Of a stretch of 64,000 nt of DNA, positions 1-13,833 are shown piece by piece. Numbering within the stretch: the stretch's first letter is position 1; every line of letters begins with the position of its first letter. The notes beneath the pieces were generated by a model. The model had not been told where the DNA came from, searched no databases, and was given only the letters and a program-made list of their open reading frames with translations. The translations under genes and the position numbers were made by a program. The DNA is from Abelmoschus esculentus (taxonomy: Eukaryota > Streptophyta > Magnoliopsida > Malvales > Malvaceae): assembly GCA_035048815.1 (NCBI GenBank), contig JAUCBN010000062.1, positions 1,064,001-1,128,000 of the forward strand, read 5' to 3'.

Positions 1-716
1 AAATTTGTCCGGAAAACCTTCCATTTTTTTTATTTATCCTGAAGTACTTTAATGACAAATGGAGAAGCCTCGTTGCTTTGGATTAGTTTCATTACATAGG
101 AAAGACCCTTACAATGCTTACTGATATAACCCAAGTTTAAATTTTTAAAACGATGATATTAAGAGAAATAATCATAAACCTTAAAAAGATAATGATATAA
201 TCTTTCATAAGCCATAAAATATAAGCATGCAAAACATCTTAATTACATTGGAAAGAAAGGATTTAGAAATGACCCCACAGTTCTACAAGAAATTACCTAC
301 ATGAAAAACATCTTCAGAATACTAGAAGACAAATTTCTATTGCATCTTTTAGTTATTAAAGTTTTAATTTGTATTTCATGCCGGCCCTCGGCTGTTTTTC
401 TGTCATTTGCCTGATCTTAACGTAGGATAACTGTAGTCTCCGTCTTGAGTGATATATGTATGGAACTAAAACAACGAAACACCCTTGATTTTGTGAGTTA
501 CACAGCAACTGCTTTCTTGATGTTTGATGAAAAGACAAGAGGAACCAGCAATGCTCGTTGACTCCTAGGAACATTTCGGACAGCTCTTCCTCCTAGAACG
601 TTTGTTTCGTTTCATGTTGTCTGTAGTGTTCTTTGCTTCCATCTCCTTTGTTTGACGCTTTAATTTCAGATTTTTCCCCAGTATTTTGGTGAGACCCTTA
701 TCTTTCAATCTCTTCT
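1..716. other. 5' flank of the ABCB gene
   Basis: A/T-rich sequence with no convincing coding region. The last hundred or so bases are pyrimidine-rich and run directly into the ABCB start codon at 717, so this part probably contains its promoter and 5' leader. I could not identify a clear TATA box. The one short open frame on the minus strand (356-574) has no recognisable domain and I treat it as chance. Confidence 0.5.
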
Positions 717-3700
717 ATGGCTGATTCTTCTTTTGAAATCGACTTCTCTTCCTTAAACTACCACACCCCTGCTTCACGCTATGCCTCGAGTACTTTCACG
801 CCACGCCGTTTTGCCCGAGTGCCCCACACCACTCCACGGAGGCTCAATCATCGTCCTCCAACAACGCCTTTTGCCACCGACGATGATATGTCTTGGCAAA
901 GTGAAGTTTCATGGCAGTTTGAGCCTTCTGGTTGGCGTGAAAGCCGTAATTTAGGTGCAGCCCTTAGTCCTTGGGCGGCATCGAGTGTACCATCATCAAA
1001 TAGTCAGGCATTCGGTCGACGCTTGGCTAGTGAATATTATCTTTCTCGCACTTCTGGAGGGCATAGAAGCTTTGTGAATCTGCACAATGATTTTTCCAGT
1101 TATGGAGCAGTGCCTTCAGGGAGGCTTGATCTTCAGAGCTATGTTGCTAGAGATGAGGACAGTTCATCGAATATCCATTTCCGAGATCATAGTAGGTCTC
1201 ATCATGATATTTCGAGGCTGGATACTATTAAAGAAAGCAGCAGTAGAAATAGTCGTAGTCCTTTGATTGATGAGGATGAGCTAAGCTCTACAGATTATGA
1301 TACTCAAGAAGATGTTGAGAGACGATTAGGCCTGTTACGGGCCGATCCTAATGTTCATGCCGGTGCTGGTTCTCGTTGGTCTTCGGTTTCACGGGCTTAT
1401 GTAGATACAGATCAGGACGATGATTTGCTTGGAGGGCATCAGCATATTCATAGACTATCACATCAAGGTGATCATGAGCATGGTAGGAACCATCACACGA
1501 GGCACAAGGTGGATAATGATCTTGACCTTGTAATGCAGCAAGAGCTAGGCGGTCACGATGCTCGAAAATCAACCAGCCATCAATTTCACGGTAATAATCA
1601 GTACGGTGACCTTAGCTTTTCGATGGATTTCAGTGAAGATAGTATTGCAGGGCATGGTCATGTTCATGGATTATCACATCACAATGTTCATAGTGATCTT
1701 GATGGCCATCATCAAATGAGACACGAGTTGGAAGGTCATGACCATAACTTGCAATCTGCAAGCCATCAATTCGGTGGCAATCGTAAGAACGGTGACTTCG
1801 ATCCAGCACCGGATTTCGAGGATGACAAAGAGGAGGAAGAGGATGTAGAACCACCAAGGCCAGTTGGTTTGTTGAGTTTGTTCAAGTATTCAACAAATTG
1901 GGATATAGTACTTGTGATTTTGGGTTGTTTGGGAGCCTTAATCAATGGGGGTGCACTGCCTTGGTATTCTTTTCTTTTTGGTAAGTTTGTCAATAAGATT
2001 GCAGAGGAATCCAAATATGACAAAACAAAGATGATGAAGGATGTTCAGATGGTAAGAATTGAAACAAGAAATCTTATACTATTTATGCCCAAATTTTGAT
2101 TAATATTAGAAACACTTATGTTGTCTTTTCTCCTGCTTATGTCTCTTCAGATATGTCAATTTATGTCTCTCTTAGCAGCAATAGTGGTGGTTGGAGCATA
2201 CTTGGGTAATAAAAACATAGATTGTTTGAACTTCAACTTTTCTTTGTATCATAAGTTCTAGAAATGATTTATCATTCAATAAAATGGCAGAAATTACCTG
2301 CTGGAGGCTGGTCGGGGAACGTTCAGCTCAACGAATTAGAACAAAGTACTTGAGAGCAGTCTTGAGGCAGGACATCAGCTTTTTCGACACCGAAGTTGGC
2401 ACTGGTGACATTATGCATGGTATTTCGAGTGACGTTGCTCAAATCCAGGAAGTTATGGGAGAGAAGGTAACCCGAAAAGTTCGGACATTTCATTTCTTAC
2501 ACTGCCAACTAGCACTGAACCTGATATGATTGTTCAAAAGTCAAAACTTAAACGATGTTATGCAGATGGCACATTTCGTTCATCATGTATTCACCTTCAT
2601 ATGCGGCTACGCAGTCGGGTTTAAAGCAGCATGGAAAGTGGCACTGGTAGTTTTTTCTGTTACCCCAGTAATGATGTCCTGCGGTATCGCTTACAAAGCA
2701 ATTTACGGCGGTCTCACAGCAAAGGAAGAGGTATCAAACATCATACAAGTTACTGGAAATGTTTACAGTGCCAACCCATTGGTCTTATTATGTTTTGATT
2801 CGGATTTTGGAACTACAGGTTTCTTACAGGAAAGCTGGTACCATTGCAGAGCAAGCTATTAGTTCAATCAGAACTGTATTTTCTTTTGTTGCTGAGGGAA
2901 ATTTGGCAGAAAGATATGGTGAACTCTTGTCAAAGTCGTTGCCTCTAGGGACGAAGATCGGGTTCGCCAAGGGTGCGGGAATTGGGGTTATTTATTTGGT
3001 TACATATTCAACATGGGCATTGGCCTTTTGGTATGGTTCGATCTTGGTTGCTCGAAACACAATCACCGGCGGTGATGCCATTGCTTGCTTCTTTGGTGTC
3101 AATGTAGGGGGAAGGTATAGACCTATCTTCCATTAGAGTGCAACTTCTCGTGCTCATTGCAAAATGAAATCACCAAGTTGTTTGATCTTTTGTTTCAGGG
3201 GCCTGGCATTATCACTGACATATTTTGCTCAATTCACTCAAGGCACCATAGCGGCGGCTCGAGTATTTGATATTATAGACAGGGTCCCGGAGATAGACCC
3301 TTATAATCCTGAAGGAAGGATATTGAAGAGTGTTCGAGGAAAGATCGAATTTAAAGGTGTAACTTTCGCCTATCCATCTCGTCCTGATACTACGATTCTC
3401 AGTTCTCTCGATTTAGTTATCCAACCGGCAAAAACTCTTGCATTGGTTGGAGCAAGTGGAGGTGGAAAGTCCACCATCTTTGCTCTCATCGAGAGATTCT
3501 ACGATCCCGACAAAGGTAAGCTCATTCATCATCCGGTTTTGATAGTCTCATCGAGCTTAACTATATGATGTTTTAGATCTTAATCTGTTTTGAGGCCTTT
3601 TAACTGGTAGGAACCATAACCTTGGACGGCTATGATTTAAGGACACTACAACTGAAGTGGCTAAGAGGGCAAATTGGCATGGTCGGGCAAGAACCGGTTC

Positions 3701-6347
3701 TCTTTGCCACCACGATATTGGAAAATGTGATGATGGGCAAGGAAAATGCCACCAAGAAAGAAGCTGTTGCAGCTTGTGTTGCTGCCAATGCCCATGGTTT
3801 CATATATGATCTTCCACTCGGATACGATACTCAGGTCATCAATCGAACCATACTTTGAACATCCATATTAATGAACTTTTTCAATGCACATGATTTTCCT
3901 CACATGTTCTGATTTTCTGGCCTTGAAAATGGATTTGCAGGTGGGAGCAAAGGGAACTCAGTTATCAGGTGGTCAAAAGCAGAGAATCGCTATAGCTCGT
4001 GCGTTGATTAAAGATCCTAGAATCCTTCTCTTAGATGAGCCTACCAGTGCCCTAGATGCTGAAGGTGAGGCGGTTGTCCAAAAAGCAATCGACAAGATCT
4101 CAAAGGGGAGAACAACAGTGGTCATTGCTCACAGGCTAGCAACGGTAAGGAATGCCGACACCATTGTTGTTCTCGATAACGGATCAATTGCTGAGTCTGG
4201 TAGCCATCACCAGCTAATGAAAAGAGAAGGAACTTATTATAAACTTATCAAGCTTGCTTCTGAAGCAATTTCAAACACTGAACCAAATGAGATAAATGCT
4301 CAAAAGGGAATTGAGTTTTCCATGTATGAGAAACCTGCCTATGATGCACCGAGATCGCCGTATTCATACGATATTTCAAGGTCAAAGTACTTAAAGTCTA
4401 TACAAGTAGTTAACCAAGTGGAGGAGGAAGTAAAACAAAAGCAAAAGCCTAGAGGATATAAAATTTTGAAGATATGGTCTCTACAAAGACAAGAGCTCAT
4501 CACACTTTTACTCGGTTTTCTTTTCGGTATCCTTGCAGGTGCTATTCTCTCCATTTTCCCCTTGCTTTTAGGCATAGCTCTTCAAGATTACTTTGATGAC
4601 AGTCCACACGAGTTGAAGATAAAAGTTAACAAGCTTGCCTTAGCTCTTGTTGGCCTAGGCTTTGGTTCTATAATTACCTTGACTGGACAACAAGGTTTCT
4701 GTGGTTGGGCTGGAACAAAGCTGACACTAAGAGTAAGAGACCTCTTATTTCGTTCAATACTAAAACAAGAACCAGGGTGGTTCGATTTCGAGGACAATTC
4801 CACAGGGATCCTTGTTTCAAGACTCTCAATTGATTGTCTTAGCTTCCGATCTGTCACTGGGGATCGGTACTCTGTCTTGTTGATGGGTGTGAGTGCAGCT
4901 GCAGCAGGGCTTGGCATCTCGTTTTTCCTTCAATGGAGATTAGCTCTCGTGGCTGCTGCAGTTACTCCTTTCACACTCGGTGCAAGCTACTTGAATTTGA
5001 TTATAAATATCGGACCGAGGTTAGATAACAAAGCATATGACAAAGCCAGCAACATCGCTTCCGGTGCAATTTCGAATATAAGGACGGTGGCAACATTTTC
5101 TTCACAAGAAGAGATAGTTAAATCCTTTGATAGAGCTTTATCCGAGCCTAGGAAACAATCAGTGAAAAGGTCACAACTTCTAGGCCTCACACTTGGTTTC
5201 TCTCAAGGTGCCATGTATTGTGCATACACTTTGACACTTTGGTATGGTGCCTACCTTATGAAACAAGGCCATACAGGTTTCGGTGCTGTATATAAAATCT
5301 TTCTCATTCTTGTGTTAAGCTCATTTTCAGTCGGACAACTAGCAGGCCTTGCACCAGACACCTCCAGGGCAGCAACAGCGATACCTTCCGTGTTCGATAT
5401 CATTGACCGGAAGCCACTGATCGGTAACTTCCGAAATAAAGGTAGAAAAGTCGAACGGTCGAAGCTTTTGGATATTGAATTGAAAATGGTGACATTTTCT
5501 TATCCATCCAGGCCTCAAGTGATCGTGTTGAGGGATTTTTGTTTAAAGGTCAAGGGTGGTAGCACAATGGCATTGGTAGGCGGAAGCGGGTCGGGGAAAT
5601 CGACTGTAATATGGTTGGTACAAAGGTTTTATGATCCAAATGAAGGTAAAGTAATGATGGGAGGCATAGATTTGAAGGAGCTCAACTTGAAATGGTTGAG
5701 AAAACAAATAGCCATGGTGGGTCAAGAGCCAGCTTTGTTTTCAGGAAGTATAAGGGAAAACATCGCATTCGGGGACCCGAATGCCTCGTGGGGTGAGATC
5801 GAAGAGGCTGCAAAGGAAGCTTACATCCACAAGTTCATTAGTAGTCTCCCCGAAGGCTATGAAACTCAGGTATTGTCTTACTTAGAACGCAAGTTAAGTT
5901 AAACACATACCCGCTTTCGACACGTACTCGTCATTAAGTTCGAGTAACACCATATGCTCAACTATCTGACAAATAATTTCCTTTTTTCTTGCTAAAAAGG
6001 TTGGGGAGAGTGGGGTCCAGCTATCTGGCGGTCAGAAACAAAGGATAGCAATAGCAAGGGCTATACTGAAGAAATCAAGGGTGTTGCTTCTAGACGAAGC
6101 AAGCAGTGCCCTGGACTTGGAATCAGAGAAACACATCCAGGATGCACTAAGAAGGGTTTCACAGAGTGCCACCACAATCATAGTAGCACACAGGCTTTCC
6201 ACGATCCGGGAAGCCGATACCATAGCTGTTGTCAAAGACGGTGCAGTCCTCGAACATGGCAGCCACGAAAAACTATTAGCTTCCCATGCCGACGGTGTCT
6301 ATGCTAGCTTGGTCCGAGCTGAAAGAGAAGCCAATGCCTTTGCTTGA
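717..6347 (+). CDS. ABC transporter, subfamily B (full-size P-glycoprotein/MDR type)
   Basis: Nine exons fit one frame: 717-2051, 2151-2205, 2291-2466, 2566-2730, 2819-3114, 3199-3515, 3611-3834, 3941-5869, 6000-6347 (1614 residues). The architecture is TMD1-NBD1-TMD2-NBD2. The first membrane span starts near residue 395 ([19 protein letters not shown]). NBD1 has Walker [10 protein letters not shown] (about 760), signature LSGGQKQ (864) and Walker [13 protein letters not shown] (884). NBD2 has GGSGSGKST (about 1402), LSGGQKQ (1507) and [11 protein letters not shown] (1527). Both H-loop histidines are present ([16 protein letters not shown]), so both ATP sites look competent. Plant ABCB proteins usually sit in the plasma membrane and export auxin or other small molecules; the substrate here cannot be read from sequence. 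It is about 350 residues longer than a typical 1250-residue family member. The excess is a hydrophilic N-terminus with His-rich repeats, all within exon 1 and in frame with the transporter. Confidence 0.93.
1432..1810 (+). repeat. Duplicated His-rich segment inside the ABCB N-terminal extension
   Basis: Two tandem copies of about 60 codons. Copy 1 begins [12 protein letters not shown] and ends [14 protein letters not shown]. Copy 2 begins [17 protein letters not shown] and ends [15 protein letters not shown]. Both carry an intervening EL-(G/E)-GHD motif. The repeats are rich in His, Asp and Gly and precede an acidic stretch ([10 protein letters not shown]) just before the first membrane domain. 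The composition resembles metal-binding His loops, but that role is inference. Confidence 0.75.
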
Positions 6348-6623
6348 CATAGGGTCTTCTCTGCTTCTTTACAAAAAATCTTGTTTTCTGTTATTGATTT
6401 GATTTGAAGCAAATTTGAGTAACTTAATTTGAAAGAATCTGTCATTTGTACACTTCTGAATAACCTTAAATGGCATTAAAGGTTAACACTAATGACTTTT
6501 ATTACATTTAGAATTTGGTTAGATAGTCTTGTCTGAGTTCCACCTATCTACAGACACACACCTAAAATTAATAGGAAACTAATCCCTCTTAACTTATGTA
6601 AAGACTAAGCTATCTGGTTTAAT

Positions 6624-6823
6624 GGATAAATTATATCATGGGTCAATTCCATTACGTCATTCATGGGACCAATCACTAAAAATTACCCACCTCATCGATT
6701 TTTAATTTTTCAAGTGAAGATTCACTTGAAAAAAAATATGACACGGAAAGATTGATGAGGTGGATAGTTTTTAGTATTTGATCCCATAGACACGTAGTGA
6801 GACTGACCCATAATATAATTTTT
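6624..6823. mobile_element. MITE with about 80-bp inverted arms (Mutator-like)
   Basis: The left arm opens with AAATTATATCATGGGTCA and passes through CACTAAAAATTACCCACCTCATC. The right arm is its near reverse complement, closing in TGACCCATAATATAATTTTT. The centre is a small hairpin, TTCAAGTGAAGATTCACTTGAA. The flanks carry an imperfect direct repeat, GGTTTAATGG / GATTTAATGG, of about 10 bp. That is the target duplication size expected for Mutator-type elements. There is no coding capacity. Confidence 0.7.
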
Positions 6824-7129
6824 CGATTTAATGGGGTGGAAAAAATGAACAAAATTCTATTCTTTTCATGACAAAACTAGAATTACAAGCACAAGAAAAC
6901 ACCACTTCAACCATAAAAAATATTGTAATTACAATAAAAGACATTGTAAGCACACGAAAATGAAAAAGAAAACAAAAAGAAGAAATGGGAGAAAGACTGA
7001 GAAATTTCTCTGCTCACAGAGAGCCAAAACACTTCTATTTCATTCCACAAACAAGCACAAGAAAACACCACTTCTATTTCTATTTCATTCCACAATAAAA
7101 GACATCAGTTCAATGTTTTTATTGACATG

Positions 7130-7570
7130 TAATTAGGGGTTTATGGATTTTATTTAGGAATTTGAGTTTAAGAGTTTAGATTTTGAAGGTTGTTAGAATT
7201 TTGAGTTTAGGGTTAATATTTAGGGTCTATAGATAAAACTTAAATTCTTAATTGTATTACCTTAAATTTAACCTATAACCTATAAATCTTAAATTTTAAC
7301 CACAACCTTTAAATTATAATCTTAAACCTAATTTTAAACATCTAAATCTTAAATCTTAAATTAGATCCTAAACACTAAAACTAGGGGTTTAGGGATTTGA
7401 TTTATATTTTGGTTTATAATTTAGGGTTGTAATTAAAATTTAAGGTTTAAGGTTATAATTTAAGGTCTATAGTTTAAACCTAAACCCTAACAATATTCTC
7501 CTAAACCTAAACTTTAATATGTAAACCCATCTTTAAATTTTAAACCCTTAAACTAAATTCATAAACTAAG
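7130..7570. repeat. Degenerate telomere-like (TTTAGGG / CCCTAAA) tract
   Basis: Many scattered copies of words such as GGTTTAGGGATT, TTTAGGGTT and CCTAAACCCTAA occur on both orientations within a few hundred bases. The plant telomere unit is TTTAGGG. The copies are irregular and interrupted, so this is a degenerate or simple-sequence relic rather than a true interstitial telomere array. Confidence 0.5.
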
Positions 7571-8756
7571 ATTTAAAATTTTGAATATTTTTAATAATTT
7601 TTCTCTTATAAAATTTGACACTCTAAATTTTTTTTTAAAAAATTATATTAAGCTTTAAAATTTTAAATATTTTTAATATTTTTTCTTTCATAATATTTTT
7701 AAAAAAATGTTAAATCTTTTAAAATTATTAAAAATTTTAATTAAACCCTCAAAATTTATAAAAATTTAAATTAATGATTTTAAAATTTAAAAAATTTAAA
7801 TTAATTTTCCAAACTCTTATTTTAAGTTTTGTACGTGAAGTTTAATCTAATACTATGTATTTATGAAAAAAAATTCCTTGAAAGCAATCAAATACTATGT
7901 ATTTATATGCATTTTCTTCTATACATGGATATTTGAGGATGGAGAAGTTAGAGTGTTTCCCAAGACAAATCTTTGCTAACAAATGTGTTAAAAACACATT
8001 TGCATCAAAAAAAAAAAACATAAGTGGTCTTAATCAAAGTAATAAAAAGTCATAATTTGCACCTAACTTTAATAAACCTTTTTCCCCATAAATATATGAT
8101 TTAAAAACATGGCATGCAAATGAAGAAGAAGATGACATTTGGAATACCCTTACCTTCCTTTTAAAACTCCATGATTTCTACTTGTAAAAGGAAATTTGAG
8201 CATGAAAAATGACCCACAAGGGAAATAAAAAGATGATTGTGCTTCGAAATCCAAATGCTTCATAGACGATTTTAAGGTGATAATGAAACTATTTTATTAG
8301 TTTGTAAGTTGTTCAGTAATAAAGTGATTGTATCTGTCGAGTTATCATATATGTTGATTATCGAACTAATGGACAATAGCATAGAAGGTGTATTAGGATG
8401 GTGCATTGTCGAAATTTTTAATTATAGAAAGTTAAGTTTATCGAATTATTTCAAGTTGAAGTATAAGTTTTGAGGACTAATATTATGATTATGTCAAGCT
8501 TTTGTTTTTATTTTAATGATAGAATGATTTGTTCGGAAAAAAAAAATTGGACCCCAGAGATGAAAAGTCTCACACGACAACATGTCTCTACTCTCTTGGC
8601 TTTTAAGCCAAGCGAAATTGATGGTAACGTGCCAGGGGTTGGCATGCAAGGATATAGCTGGTTCTTTCGAGTCTGCAACAATGGCAACTTCTGTCATTTG
8701 GTTCTTGAAAGCCTGAGACTGACGAAAAAATTGCTGCAACTTTCGATTTCGAACGC

Positions 8757-10635
<1,879 letters not shown>

Positions 10636-11469
10636 TCACAATCAATACACAATAAAAGGGTATGATTTCACAACGTTTGACACAGGGTTTGTAATAATTT
10701 AACATATTTGTGTATAAAACAATAAACTCATCTGTGAAATAATTTTAAGTTTCTGAGTTTCAAGAGTACTAAGAGATCACCTTTGCACAGAGGGGACTGC
10801 TCAATGCATGCATGATGCTTGCCTCCAAGAGCAAGGTGGTGTTAGAAATTTATAAGCGAAAAATGTAATCTAACATGAAAACAAAACGAACACGAAACAA
10901 ACATGTAATGAATAAATACCAAACCCGAGTTGCGAAACAATCGAACTGCAAGTGAAAGTTTCCAATGTGAAGAGTCAAGGCACATGCAAAAGAAAAGACA
11001 GTATCTTTATCTGATAGCTTTTGCATGTTCCCTGCTTCTCCAGCATGACTTACCCTCTCTGCCATATTTTCCATGCTTGGGTTTGCCAAAACAAATATAC
11101 TTAACCGCAATTACTTCCTATTATCTTTATAAATAATTTAGATATTATATATAAATTAGAATTGAATGCAATTTTGGATAATATATAAAACAATTATATA
11201 TTTGAAGGTGACATTCAGTCAACTGGGAGAACACAAAAGAACCTTTAAGGACATAACAAAGGGAAGTAATCATACTTCAGACACATGCTAAACTACAAAT
11301 AAAAAGCATTTCAAAACAGAGATTTTCCTAAAGACCAATGTCGCCATTCAAATGGCTGCACTAAGTCTAATACATGAGAAGACACATTCTACAGCTGATG
11401 GTTTGCAATAGTACAACAAGTTTAAAGTACAGATAGATTGAGAAAAGAGAAGGGTACGTTTCTTCGATA
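10636..11469. other. Convergent 3' flanks of the DUF936 and Alfin-like genes
   Basis: A/T-rich sequence between two genes that converge. It must hold both 3' UTRs. The small open frames here (10850-11136) overlap on opposite strands and show no domain, so I do not call them. Confidence 0.5.
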
Positions 11470-13833
11470 TCAAGGGCAAGCTCTCTTGTTGCTGCAAGTC
11501 GGGCATTTGTACTGCTTAATGTGCTCAGCTCTAGCTGGAGTGATCTTCACACACTTCCCATGAAACCACTTCTCACATACATCACAACAAATCCAGAACT
11601 CGTCCGACGCATAGTTCTCACCACAAGCCCCACACAAGGTCTCCCCATGCTCGTCTTCGGCTTCCAACTCTACCTCCTCGGCCTTTGGTTGTGATGCTTT
11701 GGAATGTTTTGCCTCAGATTCCCGCTGATCCGAAGAAAGGCACACGAAAAACAGAAATTATTGAAAAGATATAGCCATAGTGCTTGAGCTATGAAGGTAA
11801 ACTTCAATTAGTTGCCTAGATGGTGACATTATTTTAACTACAAACTACAAAGCATGAATATAATAAAGGACTCATCACTAACACAATCTTGGATAGTTGC
11901 CACCTACATATTCGATACCATTATCTTATATACCGAATAATAAAGATTTATAAACAGAAAATCCCTCTTACCGTTTTGGAGTTGGACTTCGATTTGTTGC
12001 TACTATGATTTGAAACGGACGACTTCTCCTTTGTTTGTTTATTCGCAGCACCGGTTACAACTTCAAATATTGTTGGAAGATCATTAATCAGGTTGAAAAG
12101 CCGTTTCCTGTACCAAAGCGGACAGTAATGACTATGCAGAATACTATAAATATCAGTGGAAGATTTCCTAGTTAAATTTATCAAGCTTCATTAAATTTCA
12201 TCCAGAAATTGCTCTGACCCTTTTCTATGTTATCCTTTTAGGTCTGAAGGCTGGCTACTCTCGATAGCAGGAAATTTGCCCCCTGATCCTACTAGTGGCA
12301 GGCCAGCACCAGACCAGACTAAGTTACAATACAACAGAAAGATTGGACCATACTGCAGATGCCATTGGAATTAACTACGCAAGCAAGTTTAACCCACCTG
12401 TCAGCTTTATTAAATCCAAATCTTGCACCAAAATAGAAGGCAACGGAAAGTAGCCATGAATCACTGTGGACAGCAACTAGAGATAGCCAATCCTTTTCGT
12501 CCATGCCATCCCTTGCAAAGTTGATGCCCAAAGCAGGCTCTGGTAGTTCTGGAGGGACCTCTTCGGCAGGTAAATTAACTTCCCATTGTTCATTCGGGAA
12601 GCCATATAAGCACAGGTTCTCTTTCTCTGCAAAACGAAAGAACATAGCTCATGAAGCAAACATGGATGCAAATCAACAAACTTGTAAAATGAGATTACAA
12701 ACCTAGTTACCAAACATAAACAAATCAATAGAACAACGGCAAAGACAGCTTCAAACGAAGTGGTTGGTCTGTAGCAAAAAACTTGCCCTATGAAACCACC
12801 TTTGGTTGAGTAAGAAATGCAATCCTACCTCTCTATGTACAGAACAATCTACAATTGAGTAAGAGCATAGCTCATGAAGCAAACTTGTAAAATGAGATTA
12901 CCAACCTAGTTACCAAACATAGTGGTTGGTCTGTAGCAAAAAACTCAGCCTATGAAACAACCTTTGGTTGAGTAAGAAATGCAAACCTACCTCTCTATGT
13001 ACGGAACAATCTACAATCGACCACACAATCGAGCATAACTAGCTTTAGTATCTCCACTTAAAGTGTAATTAATATTCAAATATCCAAAGTACAAAGAGGA
13101 GGCTCAGGATGCAATTTAATATAGCAGTATTAACAATGTGGTGAAATTCCCACGAGTGTGGTTCCCAAAGCAAGTATATCAGCACCACACTTCGCACTCC
13201 ATGTATCATAGAGCAAAGGTAATAGCTAAACAGGGACGGACACATGATTTTATATCAGGAGATACGAACTTAGATCATGGATAGAAAATACAAAGAAAAT
13301 AGTATACATAAACTATAAGAGAATTTGAAATTTGACCATCGAACTCACAACAGCCCACAAAATTACACACCATGAACGAGTGAGACTAACTTCATACACA
13401 TTACAGCCAGAAAGCAAAACAAAAGATTTACGTCTAACAATTCATCATCAAAATAAAACAAACTAAACGAAGCAAGCCTTACCGGGATCACACTGCTGAT
13501 GGAATTCTTCAACATCTGCAACACGACAGAATCAAACCTTTAAACTAAAAAAAACAGTATTATAAACAACATAACATAAAACACTTTACTCGAAGAGCAA
13601 AACAGCATTTACTTCTAATTTTCAATCTGATTTAAAAAAAATTACAAGAATTGGGACGAAGTTTTCAAGTTAAAGACAATAGCTTTCGGTTTCTATTTTG
13701 AGTTTTCTGAGGAAACAAACAGAAAAAAACCTGTGGTGAGAGCTTTTATCATGCCAGTTCTTCGTCCTTTGAAATCCTTAAAGACCTCTTCGACAGTGCG
13801 AGGATTGTACTGAGCTCCTCCCCCTCCTTCCAT
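11470..13833 (-). CDS. AL: Alfin1-like PHD-finger protein
   Basis: Five exons on the minus strand: 13833-13731, 13515-13483, 12626-12398, 12107-11972, 11724-11470 (251 residues, the usual size of plant Alfin-like proteins). It starts [20 protein letters not shown], followed by the conserved Alfin N-terminal domain ([40 protein letters not shown]). A variable Ser/Lys-rich linker leads to a C-terminal PHD finger (about 200-251) with the full C4HC3 ligand set: CGAC, CCDVC, WFHGKC, CPTC. Family members read H3K4me3 in the nucleus and affect stress and seed-developmental gene expression. The intron between exons 2 and 3 contains a local tandem duplication. Confidence 0.95.
12642..13020. repeat. 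Tandem duplication in an Alfin-like intron
   Basis: Two adjacent copies. Unit 1 (12642-12859) and unit 2 (12865-13020) share CATAGCTCATGAAGC, AAACTTGTAAAATGAGATTA, GTGGTTGGTCTGTAGCAAAA and CCTACCTCTCTATGTAC. Unit 2 lacks two internal blocks of unit 1, so one copy has suffered deletions. It lies just upstream of the exon-3 acceptor and does not enter coding sequence. Confidence 0.8.

Larger units (their letters stand above)
6348..8756. other. Intergenic region: MITE, degenerate TTTAGGG-like tract, DUF936 upstream DNA
   Basis: No convincing gene. The first part is the ABCB 3' flank. It holds an inverted-repeat MITE (6624-6823) and a long A/T-rich block with repeated TTTAGGG/CCCTAAA-like words (about 7130-7570), followed by low-complexity A/T sequence to about 7850. 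A short frame at 8470-8787 begins at a non-ATG codon and overlaps the real DUF936 start, so I read it as leader sequence. Confidence 0.55.

Noticed and set aside
1348..1857. Antisense frames rich in His/Asp opposite ABCB exon 1
   Set aside because: Mirror images of the His-rich coding repeat; no independent support.
6081..6347. Separate small ATPase gene
   Set aside because: It is the last exon of the ABCB gene (second nucleotide-binding domain), joined in frame at 6000.
7130..7570. True interstitial telomere array
   Set aside because: Units are irregular and interrupted, not a perfect TTTAGGG array.
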